DNA of 64,000 nucleotides from Siphonodentalium dalli (taxonomy: Eukaryota > Mollusca > Scaphopoda > Gadilida > Siphonodentaliidae): positions 14,494,450-14,558,449 of the forward strand of contig CP136069.1 in assembly GCA_032622095.1 (NCBI GenBank). The letters run 5' to 3'. Below are positions 47,845 to 61,244 of this stretch, piece after piece (position 1 is the first letter of the stretch; the number at the start of each line of letters is the position of its first letter). Position numbers and translations under genes: made by a program. The notes under the pieces were generated by a model that ran no database searches, was not told where the DNA came from, and was given only the letters and a program-made list of their open reading frames with translations.

Positions 47845-49240
47845 TTTTATTTCGGGTTGTATAAACAGTCCAAAAAGAAATTATTCTGCATGTTCATCGA
47901 TTTTAAGTAGGTATGGAGACATGTACTTTGGCCTAAAATGATAACTTATGGCAAAACAGGTCGGTGTTTACAATTTATAATGAATATGTATAGTCATGTC
48001 AAAGCCTTGATTAAAATAGGTAGTAAAATTTCAGACAACTTTAAGTGCTACTCTGGGGTTTTGCAGGGAGAATACTTATCATCTGTTTTATTTTCGCAGT
48101 TCTGCCAGTTCTTCAACGACCTTGAAGGTTTTCTACCAAGCAATAATGTTCGAGGACTCAGTACCATTCGAAATGCTCTCTCAAATGGACTTGATATGTA
48201 TACCCAATTACTTGTTTTATTATATGCAGATGACACCGTTGTTCTTGCATAAACAATGGATATGAGTTGAAAAATGAAAATATTTTCGGAATATTGTTCA
48301 TTATGGAAACTGACCATAAATACATCGGAAACCAAATTGATGGTGCTTGGGCCGGATATGAAGCCGCGCAATCGACTGACTGTAAATGGACACGAGATCG
48401 AAATTGTAAATGAACATACATACCTTGGAATTCCTATTACCAAAGCTAATCATTTTAGTAAAGTCCGTAAATATATGCTCTGGAAGGCGAATCGGGCAAT
48501 GTATAGTTTAATTTACAAATCGAGAGCGGAAGTTTCTATTTGTATTTATTACGCTTGTTTAGAAATATGACATGTATGGATATCTCACGCTGAAAAGATT
48601 TCACTGAAAACTGATCATTATTACCTGTGGGACATACAAGTGTCGGAACATAATGTATCATCTTGCTTGAGAGAATCCGTTAGAAGTTCACTAGTCACAC
48701 ATTATATAACAGAATGGCACAACCGAGTAAATTCGATGAGTAAATGTTCTTTATATAAGGATTTCAGAACTGACTTTTGAGCACGTATATGAAGGATGTC
48801 AGAACTATGGCTAGGGTCAGATGCAGAAGCAACCACTTACCCATTGAAACTAGTTATACATGGAATGAATCCAGAAACAATCAATTCTGTAACTTGTGCA
48901 GCGGAGATAGAGTTGGAGACAAATACCATTTTCATGAATCGTGACGCTATTATGTTCCCTAAGAGGACGATGTATACCTTTGTCGTTAACACGTTCCCCT
49001 AACTTGATAGAATTTAAGATCACCATGGGAACAAATGACACTGTTTTAATACACAACTTGTGTGATTTTATCAGAAATATAGAACTAACGTGTGTTCACC
49101 GCCAAGACAAAGAGTACAATAAAATAATGTTTATATATTTAATGACCGTCATCGTCATATATTGTATATGTTATATTATTTGCGATCTTATACTTGTCTA
49201 ATTTGTGACCTATTGAGAGTGAATATAAAGAATTGAATGA
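47845..49240 (+). pseudogene. LINE RT and C-terminus, multiply frameshifted
   Basis: Starts within the RT palm (KKKLFCMFIDFK, motif A, then a stop). It continues in 47938-48252 with MYSHVKALIKIG, YSGVLQGEYLSSVLFSQF and LLYADDTVVLA, the catalytic box. A stop follows, then 48274-48570 with YCSLWKLTINTSETKLMVLG and IVNEHTYLGIPI. Later frames give WHNRVNSMSKCSLYKDFRTDF (about 48715-48777) and a degraded knuckle (CNLCSG...VGDKYHFH, about 48890-48940). The 3' end AAAGAATTGAATGAT near 49228 resembles that of the element at 58.5 kb, so both belong to one family. Endonuclease missing. Confidence 0.83.
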
Positions 49241-50740
49241 TATGTCATCGATTGATCGATAATTCAGTAATCAGAGGATTGAATAAGCTTTTTTGCTACA
49301 CGTTTCAACACCGAAACGTTTTTTGTAAAAGGCTTGATCTTGCATGTGTAATCGAGGGAAGCATTAGTTTTGGATGATTTCTGTTAGCAATTTAGAGAGA
49401 TTCCGCTTGTAAAGTATGTCATGTAACGTGTAGGTATTAAAGGTACGGTTGGCCTTGGTGGTGGGTATCCTGCGAAAATATTTCCACCCGTCAAAAACCG
49501 CCACAAACAGAAAGAACATCAAAATTTAGACAGACTTTGTCCGTATACAAATAAGAAATATCGCATAAACAGTATGTTATTGTCAAATGTTTGACCATTG
49601 TTATGTAAACAAAAGCACAAAAAGTTACTTTTCTGGTGTTTGTTTATATTATGATGGTAAACATAAAGAGCGTTCTTTGTTGGTGAATTCCTGATATGCA
49701 ACTAATAAAGAGCGTTTATGACATTTGTGTGTGATTAGCCATTAGCATTGTGCTGTTTTCTGTAACACAATCTTGCTTAGGTAAAATATAGTAGGTCTTT
49801 ATGATAACAAGCTGTTTACGTGATGGTCATGGTATATATGAACGAAACTGTATTTTCGACAACTAAAGCCTCACGTGCCTTTAAACTGCCATTTTGCAAA
49901 GGTGTCGAATCATAAACATGGTGTATTTTGATTGGGAGATAGCTCATAGTTGTTTATGTGTTATGGTTATGTTATGATTGTCCCTTTGAATTTATAACCA
50001 GTTATAACTCACGTTCTTTATACTTCATCTTCTACAGAGTTACCCCATTCTGCAACGATACCCATTATTACAGTGCATTCACTGTCGCCATGATATGTCG
50101 ACATTTACCCTACAAACTATACGCCAGAAGTTGCAAGCAGAATCTCTCAAATATAATACACAAGTTACAAGTATATTTGTTATGCTAAACCTAGCTATAC
50201 CGTACGAGTCTTGGATCAAAATAGCCATTACGATTTCGCCCTGACTGTGTGTGATTCATGTTAACAAAGTAGAGCAGCGAACCGATTTATATATTTTATA
50301 CAACGTCTCGATCAAACTATTGTGAAGCTCTAAACACATGCATGGGCGATAACTCTAAAACCAGTGTTATGCATAGTCATAGGAGGGGTTGTTTTCCCTG
50401 ATTGGTTGATGGCGAACTTGAAGCAAATCCTTGTCAATTTAATTGTCACCATCATAATGTTCATTTCATAATTCCATCCAAAATGATACCACCCAAACGC
50501 GTGTCGATTTCAAATTCGGCGGAAAACGTCAGCATTGACTGAATTCCATGAACTTGCATATATGTTCCTTCTCATCCAAGAAATAGTAGGATTATATAAT
50601 ATACATTGATTATCAGATACACGGATGTACTATGTAGTCTTATAACAATTTCATATTTAAAAAGGTTTTGTTTCGTTAAATGCAGCATCTGTAGTGCCGA
50701 AATACAGGCACTTTTTGGCAAACGTACTGTGCAATAGTTG
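49241..50740. other. Non-coding sequence
   Basis: No supported feature on either strand. Confidence 0.5.
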
Positions 50741-50744
50741 GCCA

Positions 50745-51235
50745 TCGACTATGTGAACAATGTCATTATAGGCGGTAATTTTAATGAAGACTATAAAGAT
50801 GTAACAATGGCAAGATTAATGGTATATGCTCACGTTGGTGTGTATCCCAATAATTGGTGACATCATTCACAAATTTTATCCTGGATCTGTTTCTTACTAA
50901 TTGTCGTGAGTCCACAAGTGGCACGGGGATGATTGGCACACTCTTTGAGGACAGCGTTCAGTACCATGCACCAGTTACGCTCGACATCGAGCTGCATGTA
51001 CCTACTCGAATCAATCGTCGACAAGAAGACCTATCTGGTATTACGACAAAGCGGATTACGAAACTATGAATACTGCTTTCCTCAATTGGGATTTTAGAAG
51101 CATTTATTCTGATCAGAATTTGACTACGATATTACCAACCATTTAACATAACTCATAAAAAAATGTCTGCACTAGATATATTCCAAGTAAAACTGTTTCC
51201 ATAAAAAAAAAGGATGCCCCCCTTGATTGATTCAA
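50745..51235 (+). pseudogene. LINE endonuclease C-terminal relic
   Basis: Reads VIIGGNFNEDYKDVTMARLM, where the conserved GDFN motif has become GNFN. Then, in 50854-51069, FILDLFLTNCRES and YHAPVTLDIELHVP (the usual SDH element is disturbed). Next comes a linker DYETMNTAFLNWDFRSIYSD and IPSKTVSIKKKDAP. This is the end of an EEP endonuclease and the region before the RT in CR1/jockey/I-type LINEs. The RT does not follow in place; the sequence jumps to C-terminal material at 51341. Confidence 0.75.
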
Positions 51236-51340
51236 TTTTACAAGATGACAAGAAAAAAACTCCATCCTATTTACCCAACATAATTCCGTCTGATTCTATG
51301 TCGTCGGGTTATAACTTATAATTTCAGGCACGATCAGATA

Positions 51341-51588
51341 TGGACACTTTTCTACCTACCGTCAACTACACGCGCTTGGGATAGTTTATAGGAATGCCTA
51401 TAATGACACTTTGCTACCTACTGTCAACTACACGCGCTTGCAATAGTTTATAGGAATGCCTATATGGACACTTGTCTACCTACCGTCAACTACACGCGCT
51501 TGGAATAGCTTATAGGAATACATATATGGACAGTTTTCTACCTACCGTCAACTACACGCGCTTGGAATAGTTTACCCGACTCAATACA
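51341..51588 (+). repeat. Exact-period 62-bp tandem repeat, four units
   Basis: Units start at 51341, 51403, 51465 and 51527, each with GTCAACTACACGCGCTTG and ATAGTTTATAGGAATGCC or a close variant. The last unit runs straight into LINE coding sequence, so the repeat arose from the end of a LINE ORF. Confidence 0.93.
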
Positions 51589-51646
51589 GACGACTCGTTC
51601 GTTGAAAGAATTTAAACGGACTCTGAATGCTGATCGTGCAAAATAG
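51527..51646 (+). pseudogene. LINE ORF2 last codons
   Basis: FYLPSTTRAWNSLPDSIQTT, then RSLKEFKRTLNADRAK and a TAG at 51644-51646. The WNSLP...SLKEFKRTL pattern is the typical extreme C-terminus of CR1/L2/jockey-type ORF2. Sequence at about 51780-51930 (HLFFHCPQEK, CELSDRLNTQI) resembles another knuckle-region relic at lower certainty. Confidence 0.78.
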
Positions 51647-52189
51647 CCAAATGTAACGATCAAAGTTACTTCAGGAAAGCACAAGGTTATCGTCCTTGAA
51701 TTAGATTAGGCTGTAGTAACCTGAATAGGGGCCTTGCCGTAAATCACTTGAAAGATTCTCCGTTTTGTTTTTTAAATTGACCTTGCTTACCATCTATTTT
51801 TTCATTGTCCTCAAGAGAAAATATATCTATTGGTCGCTCTGCCAACAAGCAGAATATCAATTGGTATCCTATTATATATGGCTCGTGTGAACTTTCTGAT
51901 CGCTTAAATACTCAGATAAGACCATCATGCACTCTACCCCTCTACCCCGACCTAGAACAATATTTTTTCTGAGCTAACATGTTATCCCCGTCTGCTAAAT
52001 TTACCCAATATGTTTTCTATTGTGATACCAAGGGTAATTTTCTTATAAAAGACTTTCAGGCGTGTTGTCTTATTCCCGTTTTTAAACATACAATGTATGT
52101 GTTGTAAAATAATTAAAAATGTCAATTTTTTGTATGTGTTGCATGTAGTGTTCGAAAATATAATATTGTTTACACTAAGCATCCAGGCA

Positions 52190-52640
52190 AATTAGTGACC
52201 AAGGTTACAAATTGAAGCAAAGAAAGCGTGGGATTGACCCATGACCATAGAACTTAAATGGTCAAGAGACATATTCCAATTTGTGCAAGTTTTCCACGGA
52301 GGGTCATTTGGCGATGTTCGCGATTGTATGGTCAAACAAGTGCAAACATCCGATATAAACTCTCCATATAACAATGCAAGTGTTGGTAACAATTCTTATC
52401 ATTATGACGTTTCTTACATCCCAGACGATCTTATATAGCCTACCGGGTTCACGCTGACGAAGACTAACCTCTGGACAGACAAAGATTCATTTGAGAAACG
52501 TGTGTTTTCATTAGAATATTATGTTAAGGTCATTGAGAGAAATCAGGAATAGATCTCCCAGATAATTCCTAACGTGAGGGACCCTTTCAATAAAATTGAT
52601 GCTGCTTGTTTGTCAACCTCAGTAACGCTGAGTTAACACC
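52190..52640. other. Unassigned region with opposing ORFs
   Basis: ORFs of about 65 codons exist on both strands (52241-52438 plus, 52192-52392 minus). Neither has a recognised motif; I cannot tell whether either is real. Confidence 0.3.
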
Positions 52641-52905
52641 GAACTGAGTCTGGCCGTTGACCGACTATGCGATGAAAAGTGACTCGGTATCGATTCTCTA
52701 AAAAGTCAACTGAATCAACTGAAAGGTGACATCTGCAACAAGGAATCTGATGAAACATTCATCAAGGAATCTGATGAAACATTCATCAAGGATTTTCCCA
52801 AAAAGATGAAATCTGCAATCAAAACGGAAGTGAAATCAGATGCTTTCAACTCGAAAATTCAGTCTATGTCTAAGAAATGCGAATCGTCGAAAGATCATGC
52901 TGACA
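52640..52905 (+). pseudogene. Lys/Glu-rich coiled-coil-like relic
   Basis: The frame ELSLAVDRLCDEK, stop, LGIDSLKSQLNQLKGDICNK, KESDETFI (twice, from a 24-bp duplication at 52741-52788), KDFPKKMKSAIKTEVKSDAF is strongly charged and heptad-like. It precedes a LINE RT relic and could be a piece of its ORF1 or linker. Family not identified. A GTTT-rich run follows at about 52908-52940. Confidence 0.4.
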
Positions 52906-53038
52906 ACACAGTTTGTTTGTTTGTCAGTTTGTTTGTTTATCGTCGTTATAGCCGCTAGGCCACGACGAAACGCAATTGGAAATATAAATCGAGAGGACTG
53001 TCGAAGAACTGCATTCGAACCCCAGGGTAAGCCTACAC

Positions 53039-53377
53039 TTGTCAACTGATCCTATTTCTATGACAGAGGTACAAGCAGCGGTTCGCAAATTTAAAAGGAG
53101 TAATGCGGTCGGAGCAGACGATATAGTGAACGAGCACCTCGTTTACTGCAACAAATCTTTCCTGCAAATTCTCTGCCTCTTCTACAATAACATTCTTGAT
53201 GTGCCATATATTCGAGTTAAACTCAAACGTGGTCCTATCATTCCACTCTACAATGGAGATCCCGTGATTTATAACATTTATGAGAGCGTCATCCTAAACA
53301 GAATCATCATATCACCGAGTTTGTTCTGGATTCCCACATTCGCTGCAGAATGGGTCCCAGAAAGGAATAAATTGTGA
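53039..53377 (+). pseudogene. LINE RT N-terminal (fingers) relic
   Basis: Reads ISMTEVQAAVRKFKRSNAVG, ADDIVNEHLVYCN, LQILCLFYNNIL and LKRGPIIPLYNG, the finger region of a non-LTR reverse transcriptase. After an internal deletion, IYESVILNRI (RT motif 2a region) follows. The palm with YADD is absent. The ATG at 53039 is internal to the original ORF. Confidence 0.8.
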
Positions 53378-53399
53378 GATGACTTCCTTCGTTCTACAG

Positions 53400-56300
53400 G
53401 AATATGCTGCATACACCGAAGTCATCGCGTTAAAGTACACGTTCGCGACAAATTATTGCTCAACATTTTTGATTTTATAAGTACATTTAGGTCAAAGCCT
53501 TTTGAACGGACAGGGAAATTGACGACCCAGTTTCTTCGGTAGATTTCGGTAGTTTCAGATACGATATCTCTATTTTGCTTCGTTCAATTTCGCCGAGTTA
53601 TATGTCAAATGCAAGGGAATTGTATCACCAATAAGACACATCTGATGATATTTTAGCTGCAATTATCGATTTCGAGAATTTAGTTGGGCTTTGATAGTTT
53701 GGGTGGCTTTGAACCTTGTTACCGGTATAATCCATATTGGTATTTTAATAATTTTCCCCAGTGGCCCGTGAGATATGTCAGATGATTAATCACATTCACA
53801 GATTTATGTGAATGTGCGGAGTGCCCTGGCTCCACATGTACATGTAATATACACATTTTTATTGAAAATCTGTTAACGAAGAGCAATGGGGTGGGACCAG
53901 GTCATATAGCTTGGTCCAGGATGTGGCTTTTGGGGGGGGGTGGGGTTGCACACCTTGCAATTTCCAACTGCACCCATCCGTAAAGCAGACTGAAATGTTC
54001 AAGTCAGAACAAAATAACGTACAACCCCGCCTCCAAGTCACCAGGTCCAACAGTCATTAACCGAGAATTCTGAAATGTCTACCATACGTTTTCCCTCTTA
54101 TTGAACCCGGTGTGAATTTGTGGATAGTCTACATTTCCCATTCAATTGGTGTTCATTCGAGCATGCAGCTACTCCCCATACCATTAGTTATATCTTCCCA
54201 AAGTTCATCCCAATCTGATTACCAGATTTGAAGATATCCTCGAAAAATATCGGGGGGGGGGGTTTACTTTTTATATGTCAAGGGAATAATAACGGACTCT
54301 CATTTATAGAGATACAACATTTATTGACAACGAATGAATCAAAACATCGATCGAGGACCTGTAGAAAGAAAATCTTCATATTCATATCAGGGAGCCGTGA
54401 CTTTGTAGGTAAAGTTTGTGGCGCATTATAGGCCAACGTCTGGCGATTGTAATCATCATTATAATCTAATTGGTCCTAAATCCTATCAGCGCATGGAGTA
54501 TGTGTACATTGTAAATAAAATTGTCATGTACCTCAGAGTTGTACTGATATTGCCGATATGCTTTCTTCTCCGTTTGCTAAAATTATAAATTAAGACTGAA
54601 ACCTAGATACCCGAATATAAAATAGACTGATGATGCCCTAGATACGTGAATCCGGCACCTCCTTTGTGTTGTTTAATCAGCGTATATCGGGCTTAGATCC
54701 AGCTTTTGTATCACTTGCTTGGCGGCTTATTTGAAGCCATGATGCATTAACCACTTTATCGATAGATCAAGTCTTCTCAGTCCACAAAAGCTTTAGATAT
54801 CGGTTGTGTTGATGCTGTTTTGGACCGAGTCTCATCCCGTTTCTATTCCATAACATACTTTCATTGAAAAGACGTACTCCATTTATATTTACAATCGCGC
54901 GAACCCCTGAATGTGATTAATCGCCCGATATATAATTTACCGTGATAGCAAACAAGATACCCCGCCCACCACTGTGGGTGCAAAGTCTCCTATAGAAGAG
55001 TAACGGGACGGGACTTGGTCCAAACTAGCATTAACTCAACCGATATCCCAAACTGTTGTGGACAGAGAACACTTGGTCTACTTTATCGACTGAGCCGTCG
55101 GGTGCCCGTGTTCTAATTAAGGACCTCTGGTCCCCGACACAGGTTTAGATATAACACCAAATCACCTATAATATTACATGACATTATACTACATACAGGT
55201 ATGTTTATTGTTATGACTAATTTTGTGTAAGGCACATACAACTCCTCGAGCGAGTAGCAAAGACAATATTATTAGAAATCAACACAAATTCACAATCACT
55301 GATATTACATGTAGATAAACAGAAGCGCACATGGGTGATGCTCAAACTCTGGTGTCCAAGTTGGCTGGTTGTCACGAGCAGTTGAGAACTAATACCGTAT
55401 GAGGCCAGATATCTGAGAATCCACAAACGGATCCACAGTATTTCAAATAATTAATTTCAACATTTATTCAGGACTGCCGTATTCATATAGTCGCTGATTC
55501 ATTGTAATCATATGGAAAACTATTTGTGCCACTTCATAAGCTGGCTTGATCATACGACAAAAATACGCAAGATAATTGGATTCATCTCGCATTATTTCTC
55601 ACATATATCGCTATTTATAATATATGTATATACCACATCTTTTGAGATGCGACACAAATGTGAGATTATGCTATGTTTTCCTCCAGCTTAGAATTTCTAA
55701 ATGCAACCCAATTGAACCAGACCAGAATGTCCATGCGTGGAAAGTTCTATGACCCCCCCCCCCCCCCACTTAGTTTGAAATTTAATTTTCCAACTGGTAC
55801 CCCAAGGCATACAGGAGAAGTCGGTCCATACGAAGACAGCAACGCGCGAAGTCGGCCTCAGAGAAGTCGGACCCATATATAATAGAAACATTGTTTAAAA
55901 CCATTTGACTATACTAGTGGAGAATAATTGTAGTCATCGAACACATGTCATGCAGACTGCTTTGATAAAGTTGGGTACCCAAATGTAAATTTTCTAAAAG
56001 CAGGATACCCAACGGAAATTTTTTAAAAGCTGGATATCCAGCGTTGGGAATATGTGTTTTATGTACACAGCTTGACCTTTGCAGTTTTATGTGATATGTT
56101 GTCGTAAATAATAAAGTTATATCGATGAGAAAAAAGTATTGTGTTATAACTAAGATAACGTGATTGCGGACTTCGCCATCAGCCTACATACACATTCTCA
56201 AATTAAGTTGCATCTATAACCGGAAGGTTCCAACACTGAAATATCTACAGACAGATACAGTAGCGAACTTCACAATTAGCCTACATAAACACTATCTCAA

Positions 56301-56690
56301 TCAATTTTAGCGAATTAAGGCTCCATCCAACTACTATATAATTAACGGGGGCGACTTCTCTGTGGGCGTTTTCGTTTGGGGCCGTCTTCGCGCGGGGCCG
56401 ACTTCTCCTGACACGACCCCAAGAATTATCATAAATTTCCAACTTGACTCCGGCTTCCTATGATGAGCATAACAGTCTAACAATTTGGTCTCAAGTTTTA
56501 ATATAAATGGGGACTTAAAACAAATATACAGAAAAACATTTGGGCAGCATTTCTGCCAATGCTTCGAATTCTTTGATTAGAAACATGATAATAATGTTGG
56601 CATATACATACTACAGCTTATTTCGGCACAATTGGGGTAACAACGTTTCGGATTATAATTGGTAATTTTCTCGTCAATATACAATTACTG
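53400..56690. other. Non-coding sequence with G and C runs
   Basis: Contains G runs at 53932-53945 (G9-T-G4) and 54252-54262 (G11), and a C15 run at 55753-55767. No gene recognised; short ORFs lack motifs. Confidence 0.5.
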
Positions 56691-56719
56691 TGTCATGGAC
56701 TCATGGACTAGTGGTCCTT

Positions 56720-58540
56720 TATAAGAAATTACTTGATTCTTATATGTTGTTTTTTTTGTTCAAAATCCGCGCCAATTTTAGTTCATCTCAAGACTACGTT
56801 TTATCGACTTTTATCGACTTTGAAAAAGCGTTTGATAAGGCGTGGCGCCCCGGGCTATGGTCAAAACTACTGCAATATGGAATAAGTGGGAAAGTATTCA
56901 AAATAGTCACGAATATGTACAGAAATATAAAATCATGTATTCAGGTTAATGGGAATAAATCTGATTATTTCCCATGGCTTTCAGGAGTCAGGCAGGGTAG
57001 AAACTTGTCCCCTTTATTATTATCTCTTTTCCTGAATGATCTTCAAACATTTATGGATTATCAAAACGGAATAAGTCTGAACAAAAAACAAAATCGGAAG
57101 AGAATTGGAAACTGAACTGGGTATATTACTAGATCTATTCCTAATTGAATACGCAGACGATACAGTTATTTTAGCAGATGGCCCCAGAAAACTCCTGAAA
57201 CACCTTGACAAATTTAGCGAATATTGCGAAAAATGGAAACTGAAAGTTAATGTTGAAAAAACAATTTTTTTTAGTCCTTTCAGGACGCAGCGTACCAAAC
57301 AATCGTGTTTTCAAATATGATGGTAAAATCATTGAAAGGGTTCAGAACTTCACTTATTTGGGAATAAACTTCAGACGATCTGGCTCTTTCGCGGCAGCAA
57401 AAACAACTCTTGTAGAAAAGGCAACAAAAGCTATGTACGCATTAATTGGAAAGTCTAGAAAAAATTGCTTGTCAATCAGAAATATGTTTTATCTCTTTGA
57501 TTCCTTGGTTTCGCCTATTGCTTTGTATGGATGTGAAATTTGGGGATTTGCTAACAACGATCTAGTTGAAAACTTACACCGGAAATTCATTAAACACATA
57601 TTAAGATTAAAACCATTTACCCCGAATTACATGGTGTATGGCGAAAGCGGACGGCTACCGCTTAGTATAATGATTAACACACGAATGATCAAGTGTTGGT
57701 GCAAAGTGGTAAACAACGAAGATCGCATATACAGCAAAGTACTATATAAGTTAGCTTATAGCTTATCACATGAAAATGATTATTGTTTTCCATGGCTCCG
57801 TAAGATTCGCGACATTTTGCTTGATTCTAGTCAATCCCACTTATTGGCAGCTGATCGAATTCAGAATGTAGACCAGCTAACTGATTATGTAAGATGCTGC
57901 CTTATAGAAAAATTTGTTTCGAGTTGGTCGACAGGCATTGATAACTCAGAGGTGTCATTTATAGAATATACAAGCACAATTTCCACTTTGAAGAATATCT
58001 AGATTGTAGTAATAGAAACGATCGAGAAACTTTATGTAAATTCCGAACGTGCAACCACAAAATCCCAGTTGAGGTGGGTAGATGGCAAAACATTGATCTC
58101 GAGGATCGTATTTGCACGCTATGCTCTTCGACAAGAGTTGGCGATGAATTCCACTACCTGTTTAAGTGTGAACACTTTAATTTTCTTAGAAACCGCCTAC
58201 TGCCGAAAGAATTCACCGAAAGACCAAATGTTATAGACATGAGCGAATTACTAAATACAAAAGACAAACATTTATATCGCCGGCTATGTATATTAATACG
58301 ACACATTATAAAGGAATTTAATTAGATTAAGAAGGTGTATTACCCATTGGTTCAATGATATCATAAATGTGTATATTACAGCGATGTTACATGTATATCT
58401 GATCATATGTCTTTTATATAACACTGTTATGTTCTAGATAAACCATGTTGACCACATGTATATATGTAAATATTGTACACATATAATTATCTCCATACCT
58501 TTATTAAGGGAGTGAGAAATAAATGAATTGAATAGTTATT
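56720..58540 (+). pseudogene. 5'-truncated LINE ORF2 (RT to zinc knuckle)
   Basis: The best-preserved member of its family in the window. Frame 56690-57115: STFIDFEKAFDKAWRPGLWS (motif A), YRNIKSCIQVNG, LSGVRQGRNLSPLLLSLFLN. Frame 57105-57320: EYADDTVILADG (active site) and YCEKWKLKVNVEKT. Frame 57250-58002: FTYLGINFRRSG, YALIGKSRKN, SLVSPIALYGCEIWGF, YGESGRLPLSIMI. Frame 58074-58325: DRICTLCSSTRVGDEFHYLF then KC, a CX2C...HX4C knuckle, and a C-terminal helix. About four frame breaks separate these. A 12-bp duplication (TTTTATCGACTT) lies at motif A. The 3' UTR ends with AATAAATGAATTGAAT near 58535. The endonuclease is missing. Clade not assigned. Confidence 0.88.
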
Positions 58541-58544
58541 CATT

Positions 58545-61050
58545 TCTGTGAACATGGAACACATGGTTGCTGACTGTGAACATGTAACACCACAATTTCG
58601 ATTAGAAGCCAACGATTATTCAGTGTAACTGACACCAGTAGGAAAAAAAATCTGCTGGATCAGACTGGAAATGAATAATGTGTCCATACAAGAACCGCAC
58701 GCTTCTTCGTTATTGGATCCAAGGATTAGTGATTGTTTAGATGTGTTTAGAATTGTAAGATGATAAAACAAGCAAAACGAGCGCCCACCTATATTGTGAA
58801 AATCGGATCAAAATCGCGATAATACGAAAAGTCAATTTTAAATCCAATTTTTTTGTCGAAATTGGTGAAAACTTTTGCCAATGCTTTGGTACCACTGTAG
58901 TTTTCACTCGGGCAAATCACGAATTATTAACAGTGGATTTTAGACCTAATTTCTGTTTTTTTGAAATGGCTGAATTGTTTTGTCTGTCGACTCGTTGCTG
59001 ACATATCAGTATTATTAACTCGTGGGTCATCTTCCAGTAATGTTCACCCTGTCAAAAAATCTAAATCATGGAAACAAGAACGGCCGCTTTTTGACCCAGG
59101 ATGTTGTCGAAATGAGTGAGCTTTTTTGCCAAGCTAGTCAACTAAGTTGAATAGTTGGTCGCAGATATCGATCATGCCAAAATTCGGTCAAAATCACAAA
59201 AATGAGAACAGTCAATATTCTACCCTAATATTAAACAACGTAAGTTGTTGACTTTGGTTGTTGATACACAAGTATTTCAAAAGCGTTATAGGTTTTGTAA
59301 AATTAGCTTACGACTCAAACACACCTTGAAGGTGTCCCATCGTCACAATGTTTCAACATCAACCTGGAGATTTTTTCTTCAACACACAAACATTAATAAG
59401 ACAGTGACAAGAAAACACACAAATTGTTAATTGTATATAAGTATTGAAGGGAGACCCGATTTATTGACAAGGGGCACCCCATATCATGTCATGTATCTCT
59501 GCTCTGGTTACTCCCATATAGATTAGACTCCACCAGTTCAAATCCTGGAATCTTTTTGCAGTTTTGTCAGGGAAGTTTATGCTATTGAAAAACAATGCAC
59601 GAAATATATTATTCACTTAATACATGTGCATTAGGTGAAGTTCCCAGCTCGAAATGGCATGATTTAGGTGATTTAAGTGAGCCAATTTTTCTTTGCGTCT
59701 CTTAAAATCATAGACAATCCCAATTAATCCATTCAATATTTATTGCTGTAATCGGATCACAAAAGTCACAACAATCATGCAATCTCCAACTGGAAACACC
59801 CCATTATGAGGAATAGTTCATCTCATCCAGAAATGGAGACTTTGGTTAGTCGAGGGATGTTTCATATATGGTGTTATGTTGCGCTAAATTTAGCACAATA
59901 CTATACCAAACTAGTATGGAAACGGCAATGAAAACAGGCAAAAATATCGAGAACAAATATACATAAATGTATCCACCAAGCTACTGAGGTGTGTCCAAAT
60001 GAAATTAAATCATTATAGTGAATTGTTGTTTTTTGTTCACATGAACAACGTCGTTCTGCAAAGTGTAATCATGCAGTTGAATTCACTATGTGGTACAGTT
60101 TCGGGTTTTTGTGCATTCGAAACACAAACAAAATACTGCGTGTTTCAATGGGACGATTATGTTTCGCTAAAACATTTTATCCGTAAATTGATAATCATAT
60201 TTGTTCTTATTGTAACGAGTTGTACTTGATTTCTATTGACGTCTTATGATGTGTTGGTAGGAAACGGTTATGTAGTATTTATGCCACAAGTTTGAATTGC
60301 ATGTTCCGTGAAATATAATAAATATGGCATGTATTGCTGTTACTACATTGGTATAGTACCCAGTGGGTGGTATAGTTCACTCCGCTTCGAGCCGTGACTG
60401 ATACTCAAAACACTGGGCACTATACCCACATAGCCAACTCCAAGCCATGCTCTATTTATTAAAATAGATTATTAAAGAACAGGATTTTCACAAAGAAGTA
60501 TATTCCCTACGTCATGTTTTCAATGTTATAAAATCAGAACAGGTCAGATTATCAAACAATTCCCATGTTTGAACGGGTCAAGTGCTGTGATTATATGTTG
60601 TGGATTAGCTAAAACAGGCCTTGTGAGGCTTTATTCAGCGGCGTAGAGACACATTTTGATATTTTCAAACTCTTGATTTAAGAAAAACAAAAAATATTTA
60701 TTTAAATTTGTGAATTCTGTTTTAGATTTGAACTCCTTGTTCAATTTAACAAAAACAAACTTTCTTTAAATAAAATGTTTAAAAACAAATGTCATTATAA
60801 CATCCATCGGGTTACCTCAAGTTACCACACCAAACTTGATTCAAAGTGATATCGGTCCAGAGATCTGGGAGAAAAATCGGAAACAGACGGACGGATCGAC
60901 AGATAATGACTGCTCAGGGTCAGCTATATAGTGCAGGATCCTGGACCGGATTTGTGTGCACAAAAGGTACCATCATTTTGACATCAGATCGTGATAGCAG
61001 AATGGTTAGATATTTTTTTTCTGTCAAGTGATTTGGTAATTGTCCATTGA
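58545..61050. other. Non-coding sequence
   Basis: No supported gene. Contains the stem-loop at 60350-60426. A B-box-like word near 59537 lacks a tRNA context. Confidence 0.5.
60350..60426. repeat. Stem-loop with 16-bp arms
   Basis: GGTATAGTACCCAGTG (60350-60365) pairs with CACTGGGCACTATACC (60411-60426), one mismatch, 45-nt loop. Possibly a small foldback repeat. Confidence 0.75.
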
Positions 61051-61059
61051 ATATGTACA

Positions 61060-61240
61060 TATAACATATTGTCGACGTCCGAATTGTCCACCGACGTTCG
61101 CCGTCTGTCCGTCTGTAGACATTTTACGCATGTTTCGATAACTCAAACATTTTCTATCCGATCTGAAACAAAATTTGTAAATTTGTTTCCCAAATTACAG
61201 AGTGAGTTCGAATTCTTTTTACGGAGTTATGGCCCTTTTT
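61060..61240 (-). repeat. 'GGGCCATAACTCCGT' dispersed-repeat fragment
   Basis: On the minus strand it reads AAAAAGGGCCATAACTCCGT, then CAGATCGGATAGAAAATGTT and CAGACGGACAGACGG. Sequence of this type is common in bivalve genomes (general knowledge, not checked). It follows directly on the truncated end of the Crypton-like ORF. Confidence 0.5.
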
Positions 61241-61244
61241 CGAC

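Noticed and set aside
53932-54262. G runs as a regulatory G-quadruplex pair
   Set aside because: Only single long homopolymer runs are present, which is common microsatellite noise; no promoter or gene lies nearby.
59450-59560. tRNA or tRNA-derived SINE, from AGTTCAAATCCTGG near 59537
   Set aside because: No A box at the proper distance and no cloverleaf could be drawn.
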